Positions 35,916 through 44,351 of a DNA stretch of 64,000 bases are shown piece by piece. The stretch's first letter is position 1; every line of letters starts with the position of its first letter. The stretch is taken from positions 4,216,001-4,280,000 of the forward strand of contig CBDETM010000002.1 of NCBI GenBank assembly GCA_965242905.1, written 5' to 3'. The notes below the pieces were generated by a model. The model searched no databases and was not told where the DNA came from. It saw nothing but the letters and a program-made list of their open reading frames with translations. A program made the translations under genes and the position numbers. The DNA comes from Bin5 sp965242905. GTDB lineage: Bacteria > Chloroflexota > Anaerolineae > Caldilineales > Caldilineaceae.

Positions 35916-37937
35916 ATGAAGGACGGAATGGATCGTAGAACTTTCCTGCGCATGAGCGGGCTTTCGGCCGCCGCCGCAGTCGCGGCTGCTTGCGGCGCCC
36001 CCGGCGGCGACGCCGAACCGGAGGCCGCGGACGAGGCCCCAGTGGCCGAGGAGGCCCCCGCCGCCGATTCAGCCTCGATGTCCAAGTACAACGAGTCGCC
36101 TCTGCTCGCCGAGCGCGTCGCCGCCGGCACGCTCCCGCCGGTCGATGAGCGCCTCCCTGCCAATCCTGTGGTCATCGAACCCCTCGACGAAATTGGCCAG
36201 TACGGCGGCACCACCCGCGTTGCCATCGGTAACCCCAATCACCTCTTCGGCGACCCACAGGCCGTCATGGGCACCGAGCTCATCCTGCGCATCGCCCCCG
36301 ACTTCTCATCCATCACCAGCGGCTTGGCCGAAAGCTGGGAGTTCAACGAGGACGCCACCGAGCAGATCCTGCATCTGCGCGAGGGTCTCATGTGGTCCGA
36401 CGGCGCCCCCTTCAGCGCCGACGACTTCATCTTCTCCTGGCATGACCTCTGGCTCAACGACGAGTACGCCCCCGGTGGTCCGCCATCCGCTTGGAAGGCG
36501 GGAGCGTCAGCCGCCGGCGACCCACTGGAGATGGAGAAAATCGACGATTACACGATCAAGCTCTCCTTCTCCAAACCGTACCCCCTGATCGTCTTGCACG
36601 AGACCTTCTACGCCGGTTCGCAAGGCGGCCTCTGGCAGCCGGCACACTACCTGAAGCAGTTCCACCCCGCCTACGGCGACGCCGACGAGATCGCCGCAAT
36701 GACCGAAGATGCCGGTTTCGAGGAATGGCACCAGCTCCTGCGCGATAAAGGCCGCGTCGGTTCGACCATCCCGGCACAGGTCGGACTGCCCGGCATGACC
36801 GCCTTCATTCGCGTCGACGACGCCCCCGACCATCACACCTACGAACGCAATCCCTACTACTGGAAGGTAGACACCCAGGGCAACCAGCTCCCCTACATCG
36901 ACAAGACGATCGTCTTCGTCATCGACAACCGCGAAGTCGCCAACGCCAAGCTGATCGCCGGCGAACTGGAATTCTCCGGCCGCCAGGCAGACCTCGCCAA
37001 CATGGAGCTCTACCAGGCAAACCTGGAGTCGGCAGACCTGAAGATCAAGATGTGGAAGTCGACCTTCCCCGGCCGTACCATCATTGTGCCCAACCATACG
37101 CACAAGGACCCGCAGGTGCGCGAATTCTTCGGCAACAAGGACGTACGTCACGCGATGTCGATAGCAATCAATCGCGAAGAGATCAACGACGTCGTCTACT
37201 TCGGTCTGGGCGAGCCGCGCCAGTGGGCGGCCTGGCCCAATTCAAGATACTACCAGGCAGGTGACGAAGACAACTGGGCCCAGTTCGATCCCGACATGGC
37301 GATGGATCTGCTCGACCAAGCCGGCTATACGGAGACAGACTCCGACGGCTTCCGTCTCTTCCCCGACGGCTCGCGCGTCAGTTGGGTCATCCAGCTCGAT
37401 ACCGAGCAGGCCGACATCATCGACGTGTTTGAGCTTGTCGTCGAACAGTGGCGCGCCGTCGGCCTCGACCCGTCTATCAGGCCGATCAATCGCTCACATC
37501 TCAACGAACTGGTGGCTGCCAACGATATGGGCATGTCCGGTTGGGAAGGCGACATCTCCGATATCACCTGGGTCTGGTGCTCGCGCCTCAACCACCCCGG
37601 TCAGTGCAACGTGCCCTGGGGCAAAGGCTATGACATCTGGCTGGACGGCGACCAGGAAAGCGAAATCGCAGTCGAACCCCCGGACGAGGTCGCCTGGGTC
37701 TATCACCGCTGGCAGGAAATGATCGACGCCGTCTCCGAAGAGGAGCACGTCGCCATCGCCCGCGAGCTGTGGGAATGGTTCTACGACTTCCTGCCCGGCT
37801 TCGGCACCGTCGGCATTCCCAAGCCGGTCGTCATGAAGAAGAACCTGACCAACTTCCCCGACGACGGTGTATGGGGCTTCTCCGTCATTCGGGCAGTGCC
37901 TGTCCATCCTGAGCAGTTCTTCTATAAGCAGAGTTAA
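35916..37937 (+). CDS. ABC transporter solute-binding lipoprotein, family 5 (copy 3)
   Basis: A 673-residue binding protein with the leader MDRRTFLRMSG, lipobox AAAC (C26), an acidic Ala/Glu linker and SPLLAERVAAGTLPPVDERLP. It carries LREGLMWSDGAPFSADDFIF and DVRHAMSIAINREEINDVVY. AAAGGA precedes the ATG. It ends 79 nt before the start of the permease pair, so this copy is the most likely dedicated binding subunit of the transporter encoded downstream, with copies 1 and 2 as alternative ligand receptors. Sequence divergence among the three, especially in the ligand-cleft half, suggests different ligands. Confidence 0.93.
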   Translation: MKDGMDRRTFLRMSGLSAAAAVAAACGAPGGDAEPEAADEAPVAEEAPAADSASMSKYNESPLLAERVAAGTLPPVDERLPANPVVIEPLDEIGQYGGTTRVAIGNPNHLFGDPQAVMGTELILRIAPDFSSITSGLAESWEFNEDATEQILHLREGLMWSDGAPFSADDFIFSWHDLWLNDEYAPGGPPSAWKAGASAAGDPLEMEKIDDYTIKLSFSKPYPLIVLHETFYAGSQGGLWQPAHYLKQFHPAYGDADEIAAMTEDAGFEEWHQLLRDKGRVGSTIPAQVGLPGMTAFIRVDDAPDHHTYERNPYYWKVDTQGNQLPYIDKTIVFVIDNREVANAKLIAGELEFSGRQADLANMELYQANLESADLKIKMWKSTFPGRTIIVPNHTHKDPQVREFFGNKDVRHAMSIAINREEINDVVYFGLGEPRQWAAWPNSRYYQAGDEDNWAQFDPDMAMDLLDQAGYTETDSDGFRLFPDGSRVSWVIQLDTEQADIIDVFELVVEQWRAVGLDPSIRPINRSHLNELVAANDMGMSGWEGDISDITWVWCSRLNHPGQCNVPWGKGYDIWLDGDQESEIAVEPPDEVAWVYHRWQEMIDAVSEEEHVAIARELWEWFYDFLPGFGTVGIPKPVVMKKNLTNFPDDGVWGFSVIRAVPVHPEQFFYKQS

Positions 37938-38016
37938 CGCCAACTTTCGGCCAGTGGATGGTGGCTCGTTGCTACGAGTCGCTGTCCTCTGGCCCTTGCC
38001 TTCTGGAACTTGGGCT

Positions 38017-39015
38017 ATGCGTGAGTACATTCTGCGGCGGGTCATACAGCTGATCCCGACCCTGATCCTGATCTCCATCGTCAGCTTTACCATCATTCAG
38101 CTCCCGCCGGGTGACTACGTCACGACCTACGTGGCCAACCTTGCCGCGGCCGGTGAAGAACTGAGCGAAGAGGAAATCGCCGCACTGGAAGAGCACTATG
38201 GCCTGAACCAGCCCGGATACATTCAATACATCAAGTGGATCACGAACTTCGTGCAAGGGGATATGGGGCTCTCCTTTTACTGGGACCGCCCTGTCAACCG
38301 GCTCATCGGCGAGCGCCTGATGCTGACGATGATCATGTCTTTCTTCACTCTCCTCTTCGTCTACGCCATGGCCATCCCCATCGGCATCTACTCCGCCGTT
38401 CGCCAGTATAGCTTGGCTGACTACCTGTTTACGTTCATCGGTTTCATCGGCTTGGCGACGCCCAACTTCCTCTTGGCACTCATCTTCATGTACATAGGCA
38501 TAAAGGTCTTCGGGGCCAGCGCAGGCGGTCTCTTTTCCACCGAGTATCTGGATGCAGACTGGAGCGTAGCTAAGGTCTGGGATATGCTGAAGCACATGTG
38601 GTTGCCGGTCGTGATCGTCGGCACCGCTGGCACCGCCGGTACCATCCGCGTGATGCGCGCAACGACTCTGGACGAGATCGGACGCCCCTATGTGGAGACC
38701 GCGCGGTCTAAGGGCCTGCGCGAAGGTCGGCTCACCATGAAATACCCTGTGCGCGTTGCCCTGAACCCCATTCTGAGCACCATCGGCTGGCGCCTTCCCG
38801 AAATCGTCTCCGGCACCGTTCTCGTGGCTCTCGTTCTGAATCTGCCAACCACCGGGCCCCTGCTCTGGCGCGCGCTGATGTCCCAGGACCTCTACCTGGC
38901 CGCCAGCATGATCATGATTTTAAGCACGCTCACCCTGATCGGGACACTGATCTCGGATATCCTCCTCGCATGGGTCGATCCGCGCATACGTTACGGGGAG
39001 CGGGGAACAACATGA
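38017..39015 (+). CDS. ABC transporter permease (DppB/OppB type)
   Basis: A 332-residue inner-membrane permease with the N-terminal YILRRVIQLIPTLILISIVSF, a periplasmic loop ending EHYGLNQPGYIQYIKW, and the EAA-loop YVETARSKGLREGRLTMKY that contacts the ATPases. About six transmembrane helices. The ATG at 38017 is used; an open upstream frame to 37867 would lie inside the preceding binding-protein gene. It overlaps the next permease by an ATGA. Confidence 0.93.
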   Translation: MREYILRRVIQLIPTLILISIVSFTIIQLPPGDYVTTYVANLAAAGEELSEEEIAALEEHYGLNQPGYIQYIKWITNFVQGDMGLSFYWDRPVNRLIGERLMLTMIMSFFTLLFVYAMAIPIGIYSAVRQYSLADYLFTFIGFIGLATPNFLLALIFMYIGIKVFGASAGGLFSTEYLDADWSVAKVWDMLKHMWLPVVIVGTAGTAGTIRVMRATTLDEIGRPYVETARSKGLREGRLTMKYPVRVALNPILSTIGWRLPEIVSGTVLVALVLNLPTTGPLLWRALMSQDLYLAASMIMILSTLTLIGTLISDILLAWVDPRIRYGERGTT

Positions 39016-40196
39016 CCAGCGCAGCCGATCCGCGTGCCGCCTCCCCCTATGAGAGGGGAAACCTCTCCGACCTCCTCGAAGCCGAGGGAACCATTGGGGA
39101 GTCCAGAACCCAGTTCCTGACCCCGCGCCAGCTGATGTTGCTCCGCTTCCGGCGCAACAAGATGGCCGTCTTCTCAATGTGGTTCATGGTTCTACTTTAC
39201 CTCTCCGCACTCCTCGCCCCCGTCATCTCACCCTACGACAAGACCCATCGCTTCAACAAGCATCTCTACCTCCCCCCAAGGGAAATTCACATTCGCGCCG
39301 ATGACGGCAGCTGGCGTCGACCCTTCGTTTACGCGGTCACGATCGAAACAAACAAGGAAACGTTTACACGCGACTTCGTCGAAGACCGCAGCCAGCAATA
39401 CCCGGTTCAGTTCTTCGTGAAAGGGGACCCCTATAAGCTGTGGGGCATTTTCAGAATGGACTGGCATCTCTTTGGCGTCGAAAATGCCGAAGAGGTCGGC
39501 CCGATCTTCCTTTTGGGGGGCGATAAGTTCGGTCGTGATATCTTTGGGCGCGCTCTGCACGGAGGCCGCATATCCCTGACCATCGGTCTGGTCGGCGTTA
39601 CCATCGCTCTCGTCATCGGACTGCTATTGGGGGGCCTGTCCGGACTGTACGGCGGCCTCGTCGACAACCTGATCCAGCGCCTGATCGAATTCATCCGCTC
39701 TATCCCGACAATCCCTCTCTGGATGGGCCTGGCCGCTGCCATGCCGGCCGACTGGCCGCAGACACGAGTCTATTTCGGCATTACCATCATCCTTTCTCTG
39801 CTCGCCTGGACGACTCTGGCCAGGGTGGTGCGGGGCAAGTTCCTCTCCCTGCGCAATGAGGACTTCGTCCTCGCCGCCCAATCAGCCGGCGCCAACCAGT
39901 GGTACCTGATCTGGCAGCACCTCGTTCCCTCCTTCATGAGTTACGTTTTGGTCGATATCACTCTCGCCATACCCGGCATGATTATAGGAGAAACCGCGCT
40001 GAGCTTTCTCGGCCTGGGACTGGTATCGCCCACGGTTAGCTGGGGTGTAATGCTCAAGGATGCACAGCAAGTCGTCGAAATCGCCATCCACCCCTGGATC
40101 CTGTGGCCCGCCATGTTCGTCGTCGTCACCGTGCTCGCCCTCAACTTCATTGGCGATGGCCTCCGCGACGCAGCCGACCCGTACGCCGACCTGTAA
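39012..40196 (+). CDS. ABC transporter permease (DppC/OppC type) with long external loop
   Basis: A 394-residue permease starting at ATG 39012, whose ATGA overlaps the DppB-type gene stop; GGGGA lies just before. The N-terminal cytoplasmic part is followed by TM1 (MAVFSMWFMVLLYLSALLAP). A long non-membrane stretch of about 115 residues follows (YDKTHRFNKHLYLPPREIHI ... DWHLFGVENAEEVGPIF) before GGDKFGRDIFGRALHGGRIS and the typical core. The EAA-loop is LAAQSAGANQWYLIWQHLVP. The long loop is known in the large OppC subgroup and probably reaches the binding protein. Confidence 0.93.
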   Translation: MTSAADPRAASPYERGNLSDLLEAEGTIGESRTQFLTPRQLMLLRFRRNKMAVFSMWFMVLLYLSALLAPVISPYDKTHRFNKHLYLPPREIHIRADDGSWRRPFVYAVTIETNKETFTRDFVEDRSQQYPVQFFVKGDPYKLWGIFRMDWHLFGVENAEEVGPIFLLGGDKFGRDIFGRALHGGRISLTIGLVGVTIALVIGLLLGGLSGLYGGLVDNLIQRLIEFIRSIPTIPLWMGLAAAMPADWPQTRVYFGITIILSLLAWTTLARVVRGKFLSLRNEDFVLAAQSAGANQWYLIWQHLVPSFMSYVLVDITLAIPGMIIGETALSFLGLGLVSPTVSWGVMLKDAQQVVEIAIHPWILWPAMFVVVTVLALNFIGDGLRDAADPYADL

Positions 40197-40263
40197 GTGA
40201 AGCCGTCCCAGTTCCGGTTACCGTTTAGCTTCCGTCCATAAGTCAACCGATCTAGTTCAACCG

Positions 40264-41313
40264 ATGGACACACTGCTTGAAGTAAGAGACTTGCAGACCC
40301 ACTTCTTTATGGCCGAAGGGGTCGCCAAGGCCGTAGACAGCACAACCTTTTCAATCAGACGCGGCCAGGTCCTCGGCGTGGTTGGCGAAAGCGGCTGCGG
40401 CAAAAGTGTCACCGCACGCTCCATCATGCGCATGGTACGGCCGCCTGGACACACCGTAGACGGCGAAATCCTCTACTCCAGGCCTGACGAAGACGGGCAG
40501 AGCACCGTCGTCGACCTGCTTCAGCTTCCCGCTACCGGAACAGAAATGCGCGCCATCCGCGGCGGCGAAATCGCAATGATCTTCCAGGAGCCTCGCGCCT
40601 CTCTGAGCCCTGTTCATAAAGTTGGCGATCAGATAACCGAAAATATCCTGCTGCATCAACCAGTAACGCAGTCCGAAGCCGAAGACATCGCCGTCGATAT
40701 GCTCCAGCAGGTGCATATTCCTCTGGCCGAGCAGCGCATGAACGCATTCGCCCACCAGCTCAGCGGCGGCATGTGCCAGCGTGTGATGATCGCCATGGCC
40801 CTCTCCTGCCACCCCAGTCTTCTCATCGCAGACGAACCCACCACCGCGCTGGACGTCACGACGGAAGCCCAGATCCTTGAACTGATGCAGGGGCTGCAGG
40901 CCGAGCTGAATATGGCCATAATGTTCATCACCCACGATCTGGGCGTCGTCGCCGACATGGCCGACGAGGTGGCCGTGATGTACCTCGGCAAAATCGTCGA
41001 GCGCGGCGCCGCCGCCGACATCTTCCGCGACCCCAAGCACCCCTACACCATCGCTCTGCTCGAGTCCCTGCCCCGCATGGACCAGAAGCGGGACTGGCTC
41101 CAAACCATCCGCGGCGTTGTACCCGACCCCTACAGCACGCTCAAAGGCTGTCCTTTCCACCCCCGTTGCGCCGATTTCATCGCCGGCGTCTGCGACGAAA
41201 TCGTGCCTCAGCCGATTACCTTGGAAGACAACCGCGAGGTGCGTTGCCTCCTCTATACGGAACACGCACAACAGGACAGCTCCCCAGTCGCAGAGGAAAC
41301 AAACCATCAATAG
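40264..41313 (+). CDS. ABC transporter ATP-binding protein (DppD/OppD type)
   Basis: A 349-residue ATPase. Walker A is GESGCGKS, the Q-loop FQEPRASLSPVHK, the signature LSGGMCQRV (usually LSGGMRQR, so Cys replaces Arg), Walker B LLIADEPTTALD, and the switch His is in THDLGV. The C-terminal oligopeptide-transport extension has GCPFHPRC and further Cys, as in Fe-S-containing OppD-like subunits. It follows the permease pair by 67 nt and ends at TAG 41313, where the next ATPase gene begins. Confidence 0.94.
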   Translation: MDTLLEVRDLQTHFFMAEGVAKAVDSTTFSIRRGQVLGVVGESGCGKSVTARSIMRMVRPPGHTVDGEILYSRPDEDGQSTVVDLLQLPATGTEMRAIRGGEIAMIFQEPRASLSPVHKVGDQITENILLHQPVTQSEAEDIAVDMLQQVHIPLAEQRMNAFAHQLSGGMCQRVMIAMALSCHPSLLIADEPTTALDVTTEAQILELMQGLQAELNMAIMFITHDLGVVADMADEVAVMYLGKIVERGAAADIFRDPKHPYTIALLESLPRMDQKRDWLQTIRGVVPDPYSTLKGCPFHPRCADFIAGVCDEIVPQPITLEDNREVRCLLYTEHAQQDSSPVAEETNHQ

Positions 41314-42343
41314 CGTTTCAGACAGCTTTCCACTTCTGGAAGTAGACGGCCTGAAAAAACACTTCCCAATCTCGGCCGGACTCTTCTCAAAGGTCGTCAG
41401 CCACATCAAGGCTGTGGATGGCGTCGATTTCGCGCTGCAAAAGGGCGAAACGCTGGGACTCGTCGGCGAAAGCGGCTGCGGCAAGACCACCGTCGGCCGG
41501 CTGATCATGCGACTCTACGAACCGACCGCCGGCACGATCCAGTTTCGCCCTCAAGGCGAAGAGGGTGAAAACTACAATCTGGCAACGTTGGACAACACCG
41601 CCCTCCGGCCCGTACGTTCCCACCTGCAGATGATATTTCAGGACCCCTACACCTCCTTGAATCCCCGCAAAACTATCCTCGACATTATCGGCGAGCCACT
41701 GCGGCTGAACGGAATGGGCAAAGGCTCCGAGCTCGAGGACCGCGTCGTGGAGATGCTGCGCCTCGTCGGCCTGCGCCCCGAGTACATAACCCGCTACCCC
41801 CACGCCTTCAGCGGCGGACAGCGCCAGCGCATCGGCATCGCCCGCGCCCTCATCCTCAATCCCACCCTCGTCATCGCCGATGAGCCGGTCTCCGCACTCG
41901 ACGTCTCCGTGCAGGCGCAGATACTCAACCTCCTCAAATTCCTCCAGCGCGAACTGGACCTGACCTACCTGTTCATCGCCCATGACCTCGGCGTCGTCAA
42001 GCACATCAGCGACCGCGTGGCCGTCATGTACGTCGGCAAGCTGGTAGAGCTGGCAGATGCTGACGACCTGTATCGGCAGCCGCTCCATCCCTACACCGAA
42101 GCTCTACTCTCCGCAGTTCACGTCGCGGGCCCGGCCCACAGCCGGCAGGAGCGTATCGTCCTCGAGGGTGAGGTAGCCGACCCTTCCAACCCTCCCTCCG
42201 GCTGTTATTTCCATCCCCGCTGCCGCTACGCCCAGGAGCGCTGCAACCAGGAAACGCCAGAACTGCGAAACCTGACTGGCGAGAGATACGTCGCCTGCCA
42301 CTTTGCCGAAGAGCTGGACCTGGCCGGCGCCGGCACCGCATAG
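41306..42343 (+). CDS. ABC transporter ATP-binding protein (DppF/OppF type), unusual start
   Basis: About 345 residues. Walker A GESGCGKTT, Q-loop FQDPYTSLNPR, signature FSGGQRQRIGIA, Walker B LVIADEPVSALDVS, switch AHDLGVV and the C-terminal GCYFHPRCRYAQERC are all intact. No ATG, GTG or TTG occurs in frame between the family's normal N-terminus and 41222. AGAGGAAAC is well placed before an ATC codon at 41306, so I start there; the next upstream standard codon in frame, TTG 41117, is deep inside the previous gene. The ATC start overlaps the TAG of the preceding gene, implying translational coupling, unless a base is wrong. Confidence 0.92.
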   Translation: MNSVSDSFPLLEVDGLKKHFPISAGLFSKVVSHIKAVDGVDFALQKGETLGLVGESGCGKTTVGRLIMRLYEPTAGTIQFRPQGEEGENYNLATLDNTALRPVRSHLQMIFQDPYTSLNPRKTILDIIGEPLRLNGMGKGSELEDRVVEMLRLVGLRPEYITRYPHAFSGGQRQRIGIARALILNPTLVIADEPVSALDVSVQAQILNLLKFLQRELDLTYLFIAHDLGVVKHISDRVAVMYVGKLVELADADDLYRQPLHPYTEALLSAVHVAGPAHSRQERIVLEGEVADPSNPPSGCYFHPRCRYAQERCNQETPELRNLTGERYVACHFAEELDLAGAGTA

Positions 42344-42376
42344 ACCCGACTGAATTCAAATGAGGAGAAAGCGCTG

Positions 42377-43534
42377 ATGACTATGCGCCCCATCACTTCC
42401 GGGCCCAGGCATCACTGGTTCGGTTACTATGACAAGCTGCAGTTCGATCCCTCCAGCCGCTACGTGCTCGGGATGGAGGTCGACTTCGAGCATCGCTCGC
42501 CCAACGCCGAGGATACAGTTGGAATCGGAATGATCGACCTGGCCGGCGGCGACCGCTGGATTGAGCTGGGCGAAACCAGGGCCTGGTGCTGGCAACAGGG
42601 CTGCATGCTCCAGTGGATTCCAGGCTCGGATAGGGAGGTAATCTGGAACGATCGAGTGGACGACCGCTTCGTATGCCACATTTTAGACGTACAATCGGGT
42701 AAGAAGCGCACGGTCGGATATCCGATCTACACCGTCTCTCCCGACGGTCGCACCGCCATCGGCGCCGACTTCCGCCGCATCAACCACATGCGGCCCGGCT
42801 ACGGCTACGCCGGCATCCCCGACCCCAACTTCGACCGGCTGGCGCCCGAAGACGTAGGAATCCATCGTGTCGACCTGGAGACCGGCCAGGCATCGCTGAT
42901 AATCTCAATCGCAGAGGTCGCCGCCATCCCCTATCCCCACAAGGACATCAGTGGAGCCAGGCACTACTTCAATCACTTGCTCTTCAATACCGACGGCTCT
43001 CGCTTCATCTTCCTGCACCGCTGGCGGTTCGGCGACGCCGGTTTCAATACCCGCATGATGACCGCCGCCGCTGACGGCTCCGACATCTACCCCGTCGACC
43101 AGTACGGCCACACCTCCCACTTCATCTGGCGCGACCCCGAACACATCCTGGCATGGGCCCGCCATCCCTCGCACGGAGACGCCTTCTACATCTACCGCGA
43201 CCGCACGCAGGACGTGTACGTAATCGGCAAGGGCGTGATGAAGCTGAACGGCCACTGCACCTATCTTGCCGATACAAATTGGATTCTCAACGACACCTAT
43301 CCCGTGCCCAGGGGCGAGGGCAGGGCCCAGGAGCTGTATCTCTACAATGTGGAAAGTGGCGAGAGGACGGAACTGGGAGAATACGCCTCATACCCGGAAT
43401 ACACGGGCGAGTGGCGCTGCGATCTGCACCCGCGCTCCAGCCCCGATGGGAGGCTGATCACAGTAGATTCAGTGCATGGGGGCGACGGTCGTCAGATCTA
43501 CCTGATGGACATCTCCGCGTACCAGGGCATCTAG
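42377..43534 (+). CDS. GPRHHWFGYYDK beta-propeller protein, paralogue 5 (second subgroup)
   Basis: A 385-residue propeller closest to paralogue 4: PITSGPRHHWFGYYDKLQFD, VDFEHRSPNAEDTVGIGMID, ETRAWCWQQGCMLQW, MRPGYGYAGIPDP, HYFNHLLFNTDGSRFIFLHRW, GHTSHFIWRDPEHILAWARH, LNGHCTYLADTNWILNDTYP, RCDLHPRSSPDGRLITVDSVHGG. The ATG follows GAGGAGAAAGCGCTG. It starts 33 nt after the OppF-type gene, which ties this family to the transporter in one transcript. No signal peptide, so imported ligand is probably handled in the cytoplasm. Confidence 0.87.
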   Translation: MTMRPITSGPRHHWFGYYDKLQFDPSSRYVLGMEVDFEHRSPNAEDTVGIGMIDLAGGDRWIELGETRAWCWQQGCMLQWIPGSDREVIWNDRVDDRFVCHILDVQSGKKRTVGYPIYTVSPDGRTAIGADFRRINHMRPGYGYAGIPDPNFDRLAPEDVGIHRVDLETGQASLIISIAEVAAIPYPHKDISGARHYFNHLLFNTDGSRFIFLHRWRFGDAGFNTRMMTAAADGSDIYPVDQYGHTSHFIWRDPEHILAWARHPSHGDAFYIYRDRTQDVYVIGKGVMKLNGHCTYLADTNWILNDTYPVPRGEGRAQELYLYNVESGERTELGEYASYPEYTGEWRCDLHPRSSPDGRLITVDSVHGGDGRQIYLMDISAYQGI

Positions 43535-43589
43535 TGAGGAATGGAGCCGCGTGCCCTTGTATCGTCGCGTGAGTTAAAACTGGGGCGAG

Positions 43590-44123
43590 CTAATCCCAGG
43601 TGTAAGACCCCTTTTCGTCCTGCGGAATCGAGTCGAAGCTCTGCATGGCCTGCCGCCTCTCCGGCGTCAGACCGGCGCGGCTGGCAATCTCCTCGGCCAG
43701 CTCAGGGATAAATGGCAGGTCCTCGCGAAACAGTACGGTCGAATCTTCCGGAGTGTAATGGATCTGCAAGTCAACGTCGGCCGCGCTTGCTTCCCGTCTG
43801 CGCACGACCACGTCCAGGCGTGTCATGTTCCCCCACGCCCACTTGCGCGATAGAGCCCAGAAGCGCAACGGGCTCCTGATCACAAGCCCTTCATCCGAAA
43901 CTTCGTAAACGGTTCCGATGTCGATGATGTGCCCGTAGAGGAGCAATGCCCCCCAGATCAGGAAAGTCCAGGCCATGGCCTCCACAAAGAAAAGCCGGTC
44001 AATTCCCATCGTGAATGTCAAAATACCCGCGATGAGCAGGGCGGCCGCCGAAACCATCGACTTCGGTCTCCCTCTGAAGGTCACCGCCTCACGGATCTCA
44101 TCTGCCTGTAGGGATTCAGCCAT
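43590..44123 (-). CDS. PH-domain-like membrane protein
   Basis: 177 residues. After a short N-terminus come two hydrophobic helices (SAAALLIAGILTFTMGIDRLF and AMAWTFLIWGALLLYGHI), then a soluble beta-rich half: YEVSDEGLVIRSPLRFWALS, KWAWGNMTRLDVVVRR, DVDLQIHYTPEDSTVLFRED, then a C-terminal helix. This is the arrangement of bacterial PH (YdbS/YdbT-like) proteins, whose function is unclear. It is convergent with the propeller gene (stop to stop 55 nt). Confidence 0.65.
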   Translation of the reverse strand: MAESLQADEIREAVTFRGRPKSMVSAAALLIAGILTFTMGIDRLFFVEAMAWTFLIWGALLLYGHIIDIGTVYEVSDEGLVIRSPLRFWALSRKWAWGNMTRLDVVVRRREASAADVDLQIHYTPEDSTVLFREDLPFIPELAEEIASRAGLTPERRQAMQSFDSIPQDEKGSYTWD

Positions 44124-44351
44124 AGGACCATTCTGCCTTGTAGCAATGATTTGATACCGCTTTCACGCAACTGCAGGCAAGCGTTTCACTTCCTCAAGCT
44201 CGGCTGCAATTCATGAACTGAGATTAGTAGTTACAACAGAGAATAGTATAGACCCAAGGGGAAAGCCAACAAAATTTTGCGGCCACCTTCGCACTGCAAA
44301 GTACCGCCTGCCATCCCGCTATCGTCCTGCGGGCAACTGACGTCCGATCGT

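Noticed and set aside
33126..42343. Calling the transporter a peptide importer outright
   Set aside because: Family-5 binding proteins also carry oligosaccharides and metals; the propeller-rich context points away from peptides but does not decide.
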